DNA of 57,347 bases from JAVBRA01 sp031548435 (GCA_031548435.1 JAVBRA010000002.1:1-57347); one strand, 5' to 3'; positions 1-8,641 are shown, counted from the first letter of the stretch. A program made the numbers and translations. The notes: generated by a model from the letters alone, not told the origin.

Positions 1-491
1 GCTCCCCCCAACTGCTTATCCTCCCCCGGCGTTAAACGCGGCGGGGGCGGCCGCTGGCCCCCCCCGCCTCACTTTTCTCCCTGACCACACCACTCTCTGC
101 TTCAGGCCCTCAGCATCGCTGCCCGAGCCGCAACAAGCGGAACAGGAGTCGCCCCCCCCCTCATACCGTTTCGCGGCAAGCCATTGTTCGGCAGGCCGTT
201 GATATGATGCTTCGCTTTGTTCTTCTGCGCACCGGAGTTCTTGTTTGTGCGTTAAATGATCAGGGCTCTCCGTCATGTCAGGCGGCTGCGAAATCTCCTT
301 CACAGCGGAATCGTATCCTGCTCTAATCGGGAGACCCTCCGAAGCCACAGGCCCTTCTCTGACGGGGGAAACATCATCCCGCTCCGACACATGAATGGGT
401 GCAAAACACCCTCGGGTGCTCAGGATGACAGAAAAACAATGGATTTTGTACAGCGAGGGCCAGCGCGTACAAAAACATCCGACATAATTTA
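1..491. other. Gene-poor left edge with C-homopolymers
   Basis: I see no convincing gene before the DUF3472-like gene. The stretch is rich in homopolymers, with C8 at 58-65 and C9 at 152-160. A minus-strand open frame at 16-390 exists, but its composition (Gly, Ala, Arg and Cys runs) looks like a by-product of high GC. Near the right end lies a copy of a dispersed intergenic motif (418-432). Confidence 0.5.
418..432 (-). repeat. TGTCATCCTGAGC-type dispersed motif, copy 1
   Basis: On the minus strand this reads TCTGTCATCCTGAGC. Related copies lie at 14978-15006, 23082-23093, 23404-23415 (minus) and 29242-29256, all in gaps between genes. The flanking bases (GGGTGcaaaaCACCC, 398-412) can form a short hairpin. 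The motif resembles a repeat seen in many unrelated bacterial genomes; its function is unknown. Confidence 0.55.
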
Positions 492-499
492 TATCTTTG
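492..499 (+). promoter_or_regulatory. -7 promoter element of the DUF3472-like gene
   Basis: TATCTTTG matches the Bacteroidota TAnnTTTG -7 consensus. It lies 27 bases before the ATG at 526, leaving room for a short leader. It is the main reason for placing the start at 526 rather than at any upstream in-frame ATG. Confidence 0.75.
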
Positions 500-525
500 T
501 AATCCTCAAACTAATTTTTTTCAGT

Positions 526-1815
526 ATGAAAAAGAACCTTCTCAAACTTTTAGCTTTCTCGATGCTGCTCCTGTCGGGAGGGATCGTCCAGGCACAGAGA
601 ACCGAAGTGAGCCTCAGCGGCAACGCCTACCAGACCGCAGGCCAAACCCAGCAGGGACGCCGGGGCGGCGGACGCGGCTTCTCGGGCATGATTGCCCCGG
701 GCATCACCGCCTCGACCTATTTCCGGGTCAACGCCCCGGGCGAAATGAGCGTTTCAGTCAAAGCCAAAGCCGACAAGGCCTGCAAGGCAACCGTCGCTTT
801 CGGCGGCAAAACCTACACAGTCAAAGTGAAAGCCGGCGATTTTTCCGAGATCTACGTTGGTAAAACCACCGTTTCGGCCCCCGGCTACCAACGCGTGGAC
901 ATCAGCGGCAAAAACCTGAAAGCGGACGCCAACCTGCAAGTGTCGGACATCGTGGTGGAGGGCAGCGCGGTCAGCGGCGCCCCGATGAATTATGTGCACG
1001 ACTTCGAACCGCTGTGGGGACGCCGCGGCCCGTCGACCCACCTCAACTACATCATGCCGCAGGAACCGTCCGAGTGGTTCTACAATGAGGTGACCGTGCC
1101 CGAGGGCAACGACGTTACCTCGTCTTACTTCATGTCGAACGGTTTCGGCGAAGGGTATTTCGGCATGCAGGTCAACTCGGCCACCGAGCGCCGCGTGCTG
1201 TTTTCGGTATGGAGCCCCTACACCACCGACAACCCGAACGAGATTCCCGAGGAAGACCAGATCGTCATGCTCAAAAAGGGTGAAACCGTACATGCCGGAG
1301 AGTTCGGCGGCGAAGGGTCGGGCGGACAGAGTTACATGATCTTCCCGTGGAAAGCCGGACTCACCTACAAATTCCTCACCCGCATCAAACCCGACGGGCA
1401 GGGCCGCACGGTCTACACCTCGTATTTCTACGATCCGGAACAGGATCGATGGATGCTGATCGCCAGTTTCCGCCGTCCCAAAATCGAAACACATTATACC
1501 AGGGCCCATTCGTTCCTTGAGAACTTCAGCCCGGCCCAGGGGTATCTCACCCGGGAGGTCTATTTCGACAACCAGTGGGTCTGCGGTGTCGACGGGCAAT
1601 GGAGGGAACTGACCGAAGCCACTTTCACCTGCGACAATACCGGCAGGGAGGGGATGCGCGTCGATTACCAGGGCGGATCGAAAGACGGCCATTTCTACCT
1701 CAAAGGGTTCGGGTTTTTCGATGAAACCACCCCTTACCGCAGCAAGTTCAGCCGTCCGGCCAAGGGCATCGCCCCGCAGGTAGACCTGGAGGCGATCGAA
1801 AAGATCGGACAGTAA
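526..1815 (+). CDS. Secreted DUF3472-like (DUF5077/DUF3472) protein
   Basis: A 429-residue exported protein of unknown biochemical role. An N-terminal signal peptide (KK, then a Leu-rich core ending VQAQ) is followed by a Gly/Arg-rich linker, a beta-sandwich-like region (about residues 50-150) resembling DUF5077, and a C-terminal region (about 160-410) resembling DUF3472, rich in Trp, Tyr and Phe (for example EWFYNEV and SYFMSNGFGEGYFGMQ). Such proteins are usually found with glycan-foraging genes in gut Bacteroidota; a carbohydrate-binding role is inference. The frame is open upstream to 256, but those residues are not signal-peptide-like and the promoter at 492-499 lies inside them, so 526 is the start. 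It converges on a shared terminator with the next gene. Confidence 0.8.
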   Translation: MKKNLLKLLAFSMLLLSGGIVQAQRTEVSLSGNAYQTAGQTQQGRRGGGRGFSGMIAPGITASTYFRVNAPGEMSVSVKAKADKACKATVAFGGKTYTVKVKAGDFSEIYVGKTTVSAPGYQRVDISGKNLKADANLQVSDIVVEGSAVSGAPMNYVHDFEPLWGRRGPSTHLNYIMPQEPSEWFYNEVTVPEGNDVTSSYFMSNGFGEGYFGMQVNSATERRVLFSVWSPYTTDNPNEIPEEDQIVMLKKGETVHAGEFGGEGSGGQSYMIFPWKAGLTYKFLTRIKPDGQGRTVYTSYFYDPEQDRWMLIASFRRPKIETHYTRAHSFLENFSPAQGYLTREVYFDNQWVCGVDGQWRELTEATFTCDNTGREGMRVDYQGGSKDGHFYLKGFGFFDETTPYRSKFSRPAKGIAPQVDLEAIEKIGQ

Positions 1816-1832
1816 ATTCCCGCACCTCAAAC

Positions 1833-1870
1833 AAAAAGCGGCCCGGAAGTGTTATCCAGGCCGCTTTTTT
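1833..1870. terminator. Bidirectional terminator
   Basis: AAAAAGCGGCC pairs with GGCCGCTTTTT across a 15-base loop. A-rich and T-rich tails on either side let it stop both convergent genes. Confidence 0.85.
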
Positions 1871-1916
1871 ACAGAAAACAGGGATTTTATTTTCCTTTAT
1901 TTCATTTTAAATAGAT

Positions 1917-2708
1917 TTATTTGGCATCAACAACCTGATAAGAATCCTTGCCGTCCTCAGACACCGGCTGGTAATACACTCCGTTATAAACCATGTATTT
2001 CTTTCCGTTGACCTTGGTCTCCTTGGCTCCGTCGGGCAGATGCTCGATCACGATGCCCGGAGGCGGGGCCACCACCTGGTAGCCATCGGGCGTTTTGATG
2101 TAATAGACGCCGCCATAGTAGTAATAGTCCGTTCCGGAAACATCCACTTTCGAATAACCGCTGGGCAGCATATTCACCACAGCCCCGATCGGTGCCGGAA
2201 CCACCTCGTAACCTTTCGACGACTCTTTGTAATAGACCCCATTGTCGTAGTTATACTTCTGATTATCAACCGTAATAATAATTGCCGCAGCGGTCAGCGT
2301 AGCGACAAACACACCCACCGGATGCCAGTACGGCCCCCAGTAATAGGGCGTAAACGGGTGATAATAATAAGGGAACGGAACCACAGGCACCGGAACGGGA
2401 ACCGGGTATGGACGCGGAACCGGATACGGACGCGGAACCGGCACAGGATAAGGCGCAGGGACAGGATGCGGCGGCCCGGGATATGGAGCCGGATGCGGAT
2501 AAGGCGACGGCCCCGGATAAGGACGCGGATAAGACTCCGGGGAATGATGGGGTTGTGGCTCGGGTTGGGAATGATATCCCGAATGGTACGACGGGGTATG
2601 GCTCGGCATCGTGAAGTGCGCGCCGCCGTGGTGCCTGTGCTGCGAATGGCCGCCAAACGGAACGGCCAACAGAGCGAATACGGTCAGAAACAACAGGTTA
2701 TGGTTCAT
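1917..2708 (-). CDS. Exported Pro/Tyr-rich DUF6515-like repeat protein
   Basis: A 263-residue exported protein. After a signal peptide (ending near GGHSQ) comes a His-rich patch, then about 70 residues of low-complexity Pro/Tyr/Val sequence built on PYPVP and PRPYPVP units (about residues 50-115). A single hydrophobic segment follows (VGVFVATLTAAAIIITV). The rest is three tandem copies of a short module with the core YxxGVYY, each followed by a YxVV motif and a Pro or acidic stretch (about 150-180, 180-220, 220-260). The modules match what I know as DUF6515, found mostly in Bacteroidota. The Pro-rich stretch could span the periplasm or cell wall; that is inference. No partner gene is visible. 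Confidence 0.75.
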   Translation of the reverse strand: MNHNLLFLTVFALLAVPFGGHSQHRHHGGAHFTMPSHTPSYHSGYHSQPEPQPHHSPESYPRPYPGPSPYPHPAPYPGPPHPVPAPYPVPVPRPYPVPRPYPVPVPVPVVPFPYYYHPFTPYYWGPYWHPVGVFVATLTAAAIIITVDNQKYNYDNGVYYKESSKGYEVVPAPIGAVVNMLPSGYSKVDVSGTDYYYYGGVYYIKTPDGYQVVAPPPGIVIEHLPDGAKETKVNGKKYMVYNGVYYQPVSEDGKDSYQVVDAK

Positions 2709-2793
2709 AGCATCGGATGAGTTTGAATTCTTTCGTTATAGCAAATAACATACCACACCAACAGAGCAAGTCGAACATCGCCTCTCGAAGCAC

Positions 2794-2830
2794 AAAAACA
2801 GGAGGCGGCAATCATGATTGCCGCCTCCTG
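2794..2830 (-). terminator. Strong terminator downstream of fabI
   Basis: A perfect 14-bp stem (2799-2812 with 2817-2830) and a CATG loop, followed on the minus strand by a run of five T. It ends the fabI transcript. Confidence 0.9.
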
Positions 2831-2852
2831 TCCGGATACACGCTTGCAGAAA

Positions 2853-3710
2853 CTATTCTTTCTTCGCAGCTCCGCGCGGCTTTACGTCGCGGTATTCGAG
2901 CCCCTCGTTATAGATGGTCATGGCCCGCAGGCTCATCCCCATGTTCGAGTATCCGCCATCGTGGAACAGGTTCTGCATCGACACCTTGCGAGTCAGGTCG
3001 GAAAAAAGCGTGACCAGATAATCGGCGCACTCGTCGGCCGTGGCATTGCCCAGAGGCGACATGCGGTCGGCAAAATCGACCAGGTTGTCGAAGCCCATGA
3101 TGCCGCTGCCGGCGGTGGTCATGGTCGGCGACTGCGACACGGTGTTGATGCGGATCTTCTTCTCGCGCCCGTAGATGTAGCCGAAGCTGCGCGCGATGGA
3201 TTCAAGCATCGCCTTGGCGTCGGCCATGTCGTTGTAGCCGTAAAGCGTGCGTTGGGCGGCGATGTACGAGAGCGCCACCACCGAGCCCCATTCGTTGATG
3301 GCGTCGAGTTTGCGGCACACTTGCAGCACCTTGTGGAACGAGATGGCCGAAATATCGAGCGTCTGTTGCAGCATTCCATAGTCGAGGTCGTCGTAAGTAC
3401 GGCCGCGGCGGACGTTGGGCGACATCCCGATCGAGTGCAGGACAAAGTCGAAGTTGCCTCCCAGATACTCCGTCCCTTTTTCGACCAGGGTTTCGAGATC
3501 CTCGACCTTGGTCGCATCCGCCGGAATGACGATGGCGCCGCACTTCTCAGCCAACTCGTTGATCGTCCCCATGCGGATCGAGAGCGGGGTGTTGGTCAGC
3601 ACGAACGTCGCCCCCTCCTCATAGGCCTTCTCGGCCGTTTTCCATGCGATCGATTTTTCGTTCAGGGCGCCGAAGATCAGGCCCCTCTTTCCTTTAAGCA
3701 GGTTATACAT
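2853..3710 (-). CDS. fabI: Enoyl-[acyl-carrier-protein] reductase
   Basis: Reduces trans-2-enoyl-ACP in the last step of each type II fatty-acid elongation cycle; cytosolic, NAD(P)H-dependent. The 285-residue protein has the divergent Rossmann start of FabI (GKRGLIFGALNEKSIAW) and the catalytic set Y149, Y159 and K166 in the Y-x6-K spacing that marks FabI rather than other short-chain dehydrogenases. HSIGM near residue 92 and SPTMTTAGSGI before the substrate loop also fit. The enzyme is the known triclosan target. It is the last gene of a minus-strand run behind the sulfatase gene (69-base gap) and is closed by a strong terminator. No promoter of its own is obvious. Confidence 0.97.
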   Translation of the reverse strand: MYNLLKGKRGLIFGALNEKSIAWKTAEKAYEEGATFVLTNTPLSIRMGTINELAEKCGAIVIPADATKVEDLETLVEKGTEYLGGNFDFVLHSIGMSPNVRRGRTYDDLDYGMLQQTLDISAISFHKVLQVCRKLDAINEWGSVVALSYIAAQRTLYGYNDMADAKAMLESIARSFGYIYGREKKIRINTVSQSPTMTTAGSGIMGFDNLVDFADRMSPLGNATADECADYLVTLFSDLTRKVSMQNLFHDGGYSNMGMSLRAMTIYNEGLEYRDVKPRGAAKKE

Positions 3711-3779
3711 TATTCAGATGGTTTATTATTGGCTTCGTACCGATTGCGGGCGGAAAAGGTTTTTTCCTGCAGACGGCTC

Positions 3780-5309
3780 TTACATTCTAAAATTCGCATT
3801 TTCAGGCTCTTCGTGCGCCTTCTCCATGATCTCCAGTATCTGCATCACCACTTCAGGATGGTCGGCCGACACATCGGTGGTCTCGCCCGGATCGGCTGCC
3901 AGATCGAACAACTCCATGCGGGTGTTCCCTTTCTTTATATCGCGGATCAGCCCTTTCCACTTGCCCATGCGCACAGCCTTCGATCCGCCGCCTTCGGGAA
4001 ATTCCCAGTACATGTATTCGTGCTGCGGCTGCTTTTCGCCCAACAATGCAGGCAGAAAACTGATACCGTCGTTCGCAGGGGCTTCCGCTCCGGTCGCATC
4101 AGCCAGCGTGGGCATCACATCCCAGAAGGCGCAGATGTGGTCGCTGACGCCGCCCGGCTTGATCTTCGCCGGCCAACTCACCACCATCGGCACGCGGATG
4201 CCGCCCTCATGCAACGACCCCTTGCCCCATCCGGCTTTGCTGTCGAACGGGCCACCGCTGTCGAACCACTGCGAGTCGGTACCGCCGTTGTATGTCGGGC
4301 CGTTGTCGCTGGTGACGATGATGATGGTGTTATCATAGATGCCGAGTTCTTTCAACAGGTCGACCAACACCCCCACCTGCTGGTCGATGTAGCTGACCAT
4401 CGCCGCGTAAGTGGCATGCGGATAGCGTGTCGGCAGGTATCCTGTGTTGCCGGTATAAGGCGCCTCGTCGCCGAATTTTTTCTCATAATAATAGATCCAC
4501 TCTTTCGGAGCCTGCAATGCCACATGGGGAATGGGAGTCGTCCACATCAGCATGAACGGGTTCTCTTTGTTGTCGGAGATGAAATCGACCATTTTGTCGA
4601 ACATCAGGTCGCACGAATATTCTTTGCGTGTGTACTGCTCGTAGTTTTTCGCATCCCGCGGATCGAGCTCCGCAGCCAATTTCTGGTGGGGAATAAGCAA
4701 CGGCGCATTGTCGAGGTTCATCCGGCGCTCATTCTCGTACAGAAACATCGGATAGTACGAATGTGCCTGACGCTGACAGTTATAGCCGTAAAAATAATCG
4801 AAGCCCATCTTGTTGGGCGTGCTCTCCGAACCGGGATAGCCCAGCCCCCACTTGCCGATGCAGGCGGTGGCGTACCCTGCCTGCTGCATCATGTGCCCGA
4901 TGGTTTTCGTGCCGGCGGGCATCGGGGCCTGCCCTTCGAGGGTCGAATCGGCCAGCATGGCCTCGTGGCTCCACACGTCGCCCCTCGACCCGAGTTCGTC
5001 GTTGCCCCTAACGTAGGCGTGGCCGGTATGCAGCCCCGTCATCAGCACGCAACGCGACGGGGCCGACACGGCGCAACCGGAATAGTTCTGCGTAAACCGC
5101 ACCCCGTTTTCAGCCAGTTTGTCGATGTTGGGCGTCTCGATGAACTCCTGCCCATAGCAACCCAACTCGCCATACCCCAAATCGTCAAACAGAAGATAGA
5201 TGACGTTGGGCCTGGCCTCCTGCGCCTTCTGCCGGCACGAGGTCAACCCTGCCGCTCCCAGCAGCGACAGCACCGGCAGGGTTCCTTTCAAAATCAACGA
5301 CTTTTCCAT
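3780..5309 (-). CDS. Serine-type arylsulfatase lipoprotein (S1 family)
   Basis: A 509-residue sulfatase expected to remove sulfate esters from glycans or other substrates at the cell surface or periplasm. An N-terminal lipobox (LTSC, Cys25) predicts a lipoprotein. The metal-binding DD of FDDLGYGELG (about 42-43) and the activation motif S82-A-P-S-R86 are visible. Because Ser82 occupies the position converted to formylglycine, this is a serine-type sulfatase and should need a radical-SAM maturase (anSME), which is not in this window. Conserved TSDNGP and GKGSLHEGG motifs follow. The frame stays open far upstream inside pgi, but the ATG at 5309 begins a good signal peptide, so I start there. 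Its place between pgi and fabI is unusual for a sulfatase; the substrate cannot be told. Confidence 0.9.
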   Translation of the reverse strand: MEKSLILKGTLPVLSLLGAAGLTSCRQKAQEARPNVIYLLFDDLGYGELGCYGQEFIETPNIDKLAENGVRFTQNYSGCAVSAPSRCVLMTGLHTGHAYVRGNDELGSRGDVWSHEAMLADSTLEGQAPMPAGTKTIGHMMQQAGYATACIGKWGLGYPGSESTPNKMGFDYFYGYNCQRQAHSYYPMFLYENERRMNLDNAPLLIPHQKLAAELDPRDAKNYEQYTRKEYSCDLMFDKMVDFISDNKENPFMLMWTTPIPHVALQAPKEWIYYYEKKFGDEAPYTGNTGYLPTRYPHATYAAMVSYIDQQVGVLVDLLKELGIYDNTIIIVTSDNGPTYNGGTDSQWFDSGGPFDSKAGWGKGSLHEGGIRVPMVVSWPAKIKPGGVSDHICAFWDVMPTLADATGAEAPANDGISFLPALLGEKQPQHEYMYWEFPEGGGSKAVRMGKWKGLIRDIKKGNTRMELFDLAADPGETTDVSADHPEVVMQILEIMEKAHEEPENANFRM

Positions 5310-5377
5310 ACGGTAATCTTTTATAATATCATGGCTTTTCCACGTTTGATCCGGGATCTCCGGTTGCAAGGCGGAAA

Positions 5378-6718
5378 CTACAATCTCTTTCTCAGCTCCT
5401 CCCCCTCTTTTTCGAACCCGGGCTTGCCGAGCAGGGCGAACATATTCTTTTTGTAGGCCTCCACGCCCGGCTGATCGAACGGATTGACACCCAGCGCATA
5501 GCCGCTGATGCCGCAAGCTTTCTCGAACAGGTACAGCAACGCTCCCAGGTGATAGGCGTCGAGCTTCGGCAACTCGATGCGGATGTTGGGCACGCCACCG
5601 TCGACATGGGCCAGCATGGTGCCTTTCTCGGCCATCAGGTTGATCTCGCTCAGTCGCTTGCCGGCCAGGAAGTTCAGTTTGTCGGCGTCGGCTTCGTCCC
5701 GCTCCACCACCACCGTGTGATTGGGCGCGCCGATGCTCACTACGGTCTCGAACAGCGTGCGTTCGCCGTCCTGGATGTATTGGCCCATCGAGTGCAGGTC
5801 GGTGGTGAAGATGACGCTGGCCGGGAAAATTCCCTTGCCATCCTTGCCCTCGCTCTCGCCGTAGAGTTGCTTCCACCACTCGGCCAGGTTCTGGAGCTTG
5901 GGCTCGAACCCGGCGAGGATCTCGATCTTATACCCCTTGCGGTACAACGCCGTGCGGGCGGCGGCATAAATGGCGGCCGGATTCTTCTCGAACGGCACTC
6001 CCGGCCCCGTGGCGGCTTCCATATCGCAGGCGCCTTTGACAAACGCCTCCACATCGATGCCGGCCACCGCCAGCGGCAGCAATCCCACCGGGGTCAGCAC
6101 CGAGTAGCGCCCGCCCACGTCGTCGGGGATTACAAACGTCGCGTAATTTTTCTGGTCGGCCACTCCTTTCAGCGCCCCGCGCGAGGCGTCGGTGATGGCC
6201 ACGATGCGCTCGGAGGCCGCCTGGCCGTAGCGCATCTCGATCTCTTTCTTGATAATGCGGAACGCGATCGCCGGCTCGGTAGTCGTTCCCGACTTGGAGA
6301 TGACGATGGCGGCAATCGAGCGCTGTTTCGTCGCTTCCATCAACTCGTACATGTAGTCCTCGCTGATGTTCTGCCCGGCGAACACGATCAGCGGATGACC
6401 GCTGTCGCCACTCAGGTAGTCGAAGCTGCCCGACAGCGCGTCGATGACGGCCTTCGCCCCCAGGTACGACCCGCCGATGCCGATGACAATCACCACCTCG
6501 GCCTTGCTGCGCAACGTGTTTGCCGCCGCCGCGATGGCCGCCTTGTCGGCCGCCGTGATCGACGAAGGGAGGTTCACCCACCCCAGGAAATCGTTTCCGG
6601 CCCCTTTGCCCGAATGGAGCAGCCCGTTGGCCGCTTCCATCTCGCCTTTGAGGGCGGCGATGTCGGCATCGGACACGAAGCCCTTGATTTTGCCGATCTC
6701 TATTTTTATCGCATCCAT
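5378..6718 (-). CDS. pgi: Glucose-6-phosphate isomerase
   Basis: Interconverts glucose 6-phosphate and fructose 6-phosphate in glycolysis and gluconeogenesis. The 446 residues match the short bacterial form. Visible signatures: GIGGSYLGA (about 80), the phosphate-binding VISKSGTTTEPAIAF (about 139-153), GGRYSVLTPVGLLPLA (about 203) and the C-terminal GVNPFDQPGVEAYK that carries the catalytic Lys. It lies 12 bases after gpsA in the same direction, in a likely operon with cyclophilin and DUF3127 genes. The tail end of the frame is intact. Confidence 0.97.
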   Translation of the reverse strand: MDAIKIEIGKIKGFVSDADIAALKGEMEAANGLLHSGKGAGNDFLGWVNLPSSITAADKAAIAAAANTLRSKAEVVIVIGIGGSYLGAKAVIDALSGSFDYLSGDSGHPLIVFAGQNISEDYMYELMEATKQRSIAAIVISKSGTTTEPAIAFRIIKKEIEMRYGQAASERIVAITDASRGALKGVADQKNYATFVIPDDVGGRYSVLTPVGLLPLAVAGIDVEAFVKGACDMEAATGPGVPFEKNPAAIYAAARTALYRKGYKIEILAGFEPKLQNLAEWWKQLYGESEGKDGKGIFPASVIFTTDLHSMGQYIQDGERTLFETVVSIGAPNHTVVVERDEADADKLNFLAGKRLSEINLMAEKGTMLAHVDGGVPNIRIELPKLDAYHLGALLYLFEKACGISGYALGVNPFDQPGVEAYKKNMFALLGKPGFEKEGEELRKRL

Positions 6719-6730
6719 GATTCTATGGTT

Positions 6731-7732
6731 TTATATGAGTTTCGATGTGAGCTCCCGGATTTCCCGGGCGGGAGAGGCGTGATTGTAAAGGATGTTGTAC
6801 ACCGCCCGGGCGATGGGCATCTCGATGCCGTAGCGGCGGTTCACCTGTTCGATGCACGCCGCGGCATAGTATCCTTCGGCCACCATGTTCATCTCCATCT
6901 GGGCCGTTTTCACCGGATAACCCTTGCCCACCATCATGCCGAAGGTGAGGTTGCGGCTGAAGCCCGAATAGCAGGTCACCAGCAGATCGCCCAGATAAGC
7001 CGAGGCGTTGGTGTCGCGCTCGGCGGGGAACGCCCCGTTCATGAACCGGGCCATCTCCATCGCGGCGTTCGAAATGAGCACCGCCATGAAATTGTCGCCA
7101 TAGCCCAGCCCGCTGCAAATGCCGGTGGCAATGGCGTAGATGTTTTTGATCACCGCCGCGTACTCGGCCCCGTGCACGTCGGTCGAGTAGCTGAGATTGA
7201 TGTAGCGTGTCCTGATTTTTTGCCCGAGGGCGCGGGCGTTGTCCGGGTTTTTGCTCACCACCGTCAGGTACGACAGCCTCTCCAGCGCCACCTCCTCGGC
7301 ATGACAGGGGCCGGTCACCACCCCGATGTTCTCTTCGGGAACGCCGTACGTTTTGCAGAAATACTCGGGCACGGGCAGGTATTCGTCCGGCACGATGCCC
7401 TTGATCGCCGACACGATGAATTTGCCGGCCAGCGGCACCGTCAGCGGCTCCAGCGTCAGTTTGAGGAACGCCGATGGCACGGCAAATATCAGGATATCAA
7501 ACTCTTCGGCGATGGCGTTGATGTCCGGCGACAGGGTCAGTCTCTCGGCCGGAAAATGGACGTCGCTCAGATATTTGGGGTTGCGTCCGGAAGTCCCGAC
7601 GACCTCCAGCACCGCCTCGTTGCGGATATGCCAGCCGACGTTCGCCTCGTTTTCGAGCAATATCTTCACCAGCGCCGTGGCCCAGCAGCCATAACCCACA
7701 ACGGCGCAACGCATCCCTGCAACCGCGCTCAT
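6731..7732 (-). CDS. gpsA: Glycerol-3-phosphate dehydrogenase [NAD(P)+]
   Basis: Makes sn-glycerol 3-phosphate from dihydroxyacetone phosphate for phospholipid synthesis. The 333-residue protein has an N-terminal Rossmann fold, the family motif VTGPCHAEE (about 140-148) and the catalytic Lys region GAEYAAVIKNIYAIATGICSG. The dinucleotide loop reads GYGCWATA (G13-x-G15-x-x-A18), so the third Gly of the usual GxGxxG is Ala, a change often linked to NADP preference. It starts 3 bases after the DUF3127 stop and ends 12 bases before pgi, so the three are surely cotranscribed. A second ATG six codons in (MRCAVVGYG) is an equally good start. Confidence 0.95.
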   Translation of the reverse strand: MSAVAGMRCAVVGYGCWATALVKILLENEANVGWHIRNEAVLEVVGTSGRNPKYLSDVHFPAERLTLSPDINAIAEEFDILIFAVPSAFLKLTLEPLTVPLAGKFIVSAIKGIVPDEYLPVPEYFCKTYGVPEENIGVVTGPCHAEEVALERLSYLTVVSKNPDNARALGQKIRTRYINLSYSTDVHGAEYAAVIKNIYAIATGICSGLGYGDNFMAVLISNAAMEMARFMNGAFPAERDTNASAYLGDLLVTCYSGFSRNLTFGMMVGKGYPVKTAQMEMNMVAEGYYAAACIEQVNRRYGIEMPIARAVYNILYNHASPAREIRELTSKLI

Positions 7733-7735
7733 GCG

Positions 7736-8098
7736 TTAAAACGGGATATCGTCCGACGACCCGATGCCCACCTCGAACGACTCCTCGGCCGAGGGCACGA
7801 ACGGAGGCACGTTTCCGGCCGCGGCCCCGGCGCCGTCGCAGGTGACTTTCCACGCCTTGACGTCGGTGTACCACTTGCCGTTGTACTCGCGCGATTCGAC
7901 ATTCACGGCCACCGTGGCACTGTCGCCGATGCGCATCTGCGCCACTTCGGCCACCTTGTCGCCCCAGAACGTGACGGCGATTTTGCGGTTGAACTCCTGC
8001 GGCATCTCAAACACGATGTCCTGCTTCACCCATTCGCCTTTGGCGCCCATCCCCTTTTGCGGGTCGAGCACCTTGAACACTACCCCTTTGAATTCCAT
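7736..8098 (-). CDS. DUF3127 OB-fold-like protein with SSB-type tail
   Basis: A 120-residue protein of the DUF3127 family, common in Bacteroidota and predicted to have a single-stranded-DNA-binding-like OB fold. Conserved features: an N-terminal strand (MEFKGVVFKVL), a central WVKQDIVFEMPQEFNRKIAVTFWGDK segment split by strands, and WYTDVKAWKV near residue 80. The C-terminus is a flexible linker ending in SSDDIPF, which closely matches the acidic tip (DDDIPF) that bacterial SSB uses to recruit repair proteins. That resemblance is seen directly; a role in DNA repair is inference. It sits between cyclophilin and gpsA genes with gaps of 9 and 3 bases. Confidence 0.85.
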   Translation of the reverse strand: MEFKGVVFKVLDPQKGMGAKGEWVKQDIVFEMPQEFNRKIAVTFWGDKVAEVAQMRIGDSATVAVNVESREYNGKWYTDVKAWKVTCDGAGAAAGNVPPFVPSAEESFEVGIGSSDDIPF

Positions 8099-8107
8099 CG
8101 CGTATGC

Positions 8108-8551
8108 CTATTTTATAATCGTTATCTTTTCGATTTCGTCGCCCTGGCGGATGTCGTCGATCACACCCAGGCCCTCGACCACACGGCCGAAGCAGGTGTG
8201 CACCCCGTCCAGGTGCGAGGTGTTGTTGCGGCTGTGGCAAATAAAGAACTGCGATCCGCCGGTGTCGCGCCCCGCATGGGCCATCGACAGCACGCCGCGG
8301 TCGTGGTACTGATTGCCGCCCGAGGTCTCGCACTTGATGCGGTAGCCCGGCCCGCCGGTTCCGTTTCCGACCGGGCACCCGCCCTGGATCACGAAATCGG
8401 GGATCACCCGGTGAAACGTCAGCCCGTCGTAAAACCCGTCCCCGGCCAGTTTGCAAAAGTTATCGACCGTGCCCGGCGCGTCGTTTTCGAAGAACTCCAC
8501 CGTCATGGTGCCTTTGCTGGTCTGTATCTCTGCTTTTCTCATGTCGAACAT
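8108..8551 (-). CDS. Cyclophilin-type peptidyl-prolyl cis-trans isomerase
   Basis: Speeds cis-trans isomerisation of peptidyl-proline bonds. The 147-residue protein is a single cyclophilin domain with no signal peptide, so it is cytosolic. The active-site segment FHRVIPDFVIQGG (catalytic Arg in FHR), GTGGPGY, the GGSQFFI core and the LDGVHTCFGRVVEG loop are all present. The promoter at 8569-8576 makes it the first gene of the operon with DUF3127, gpsA and pgi. The start may be MFDMRK (8551) or MRKAE (8542); the latter leaves a longer leader. Confidence 0.95.
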   Translation of the reverse strand: MFDMRKAEIQTSKGTMTVEFFENDAPGTVDNFCKLAGDGFYDGLTFHRVIPDFVIQGGCPVGNGTGGPGYRIKCETSGGNQYHDRGVLSMAHAGRDTGGSQFFICHSRNNTSHLDGVHTCFGRVVEGLGVIDDIRQGDEIEKITIIK

Positions 8552-8568
8552 CTTGTTTTAAATATCGG

Positions 8569-8576
8569 CAAAGTTA
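8569..8576 (-). promoter_or_regulatory. -7 element for the cyclophilin-gpsA-pgi operon
   Basis: TAACTTTG on the minus strand fits TAnnTTTG and lies 17 bases ahead of the first ATG (8551). Confidence 0.7.
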
Positions 8577-8616
8577 CGAAAATTTCCGATATGCCCGGCC
8601 TTGGGCCGCGACAATC

Positions 8617-8641
8617 AAAAAACCCGGGCGCAAACCCGGGT
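8617..8641 (-). terminator. Terminator of the 8686-9321 lipoprotein gene
   Basis: ACCCGGG (8622-8628) pairs with CCCGGGT (8635-8641). A run of T follows on the minus strand. Confidence 0.8.

Noticed and set aside
16..390. Minus-strand open frame of 124 codons at the left edge
   Set aside because: Composition is dominated by Gly, Ala, Arg and Cys from G/C runs, it has no promoter or recognisable domain, and it spans repeat-like sequence.
2814..5456. 880-codon plus-strand open frame opposite fabI and the sulfatase
   Set aside because: It is the complement of well-supported genes in a GC-rich region; residue pattern (His/Arg/Val rich) is typical of antisense frames.
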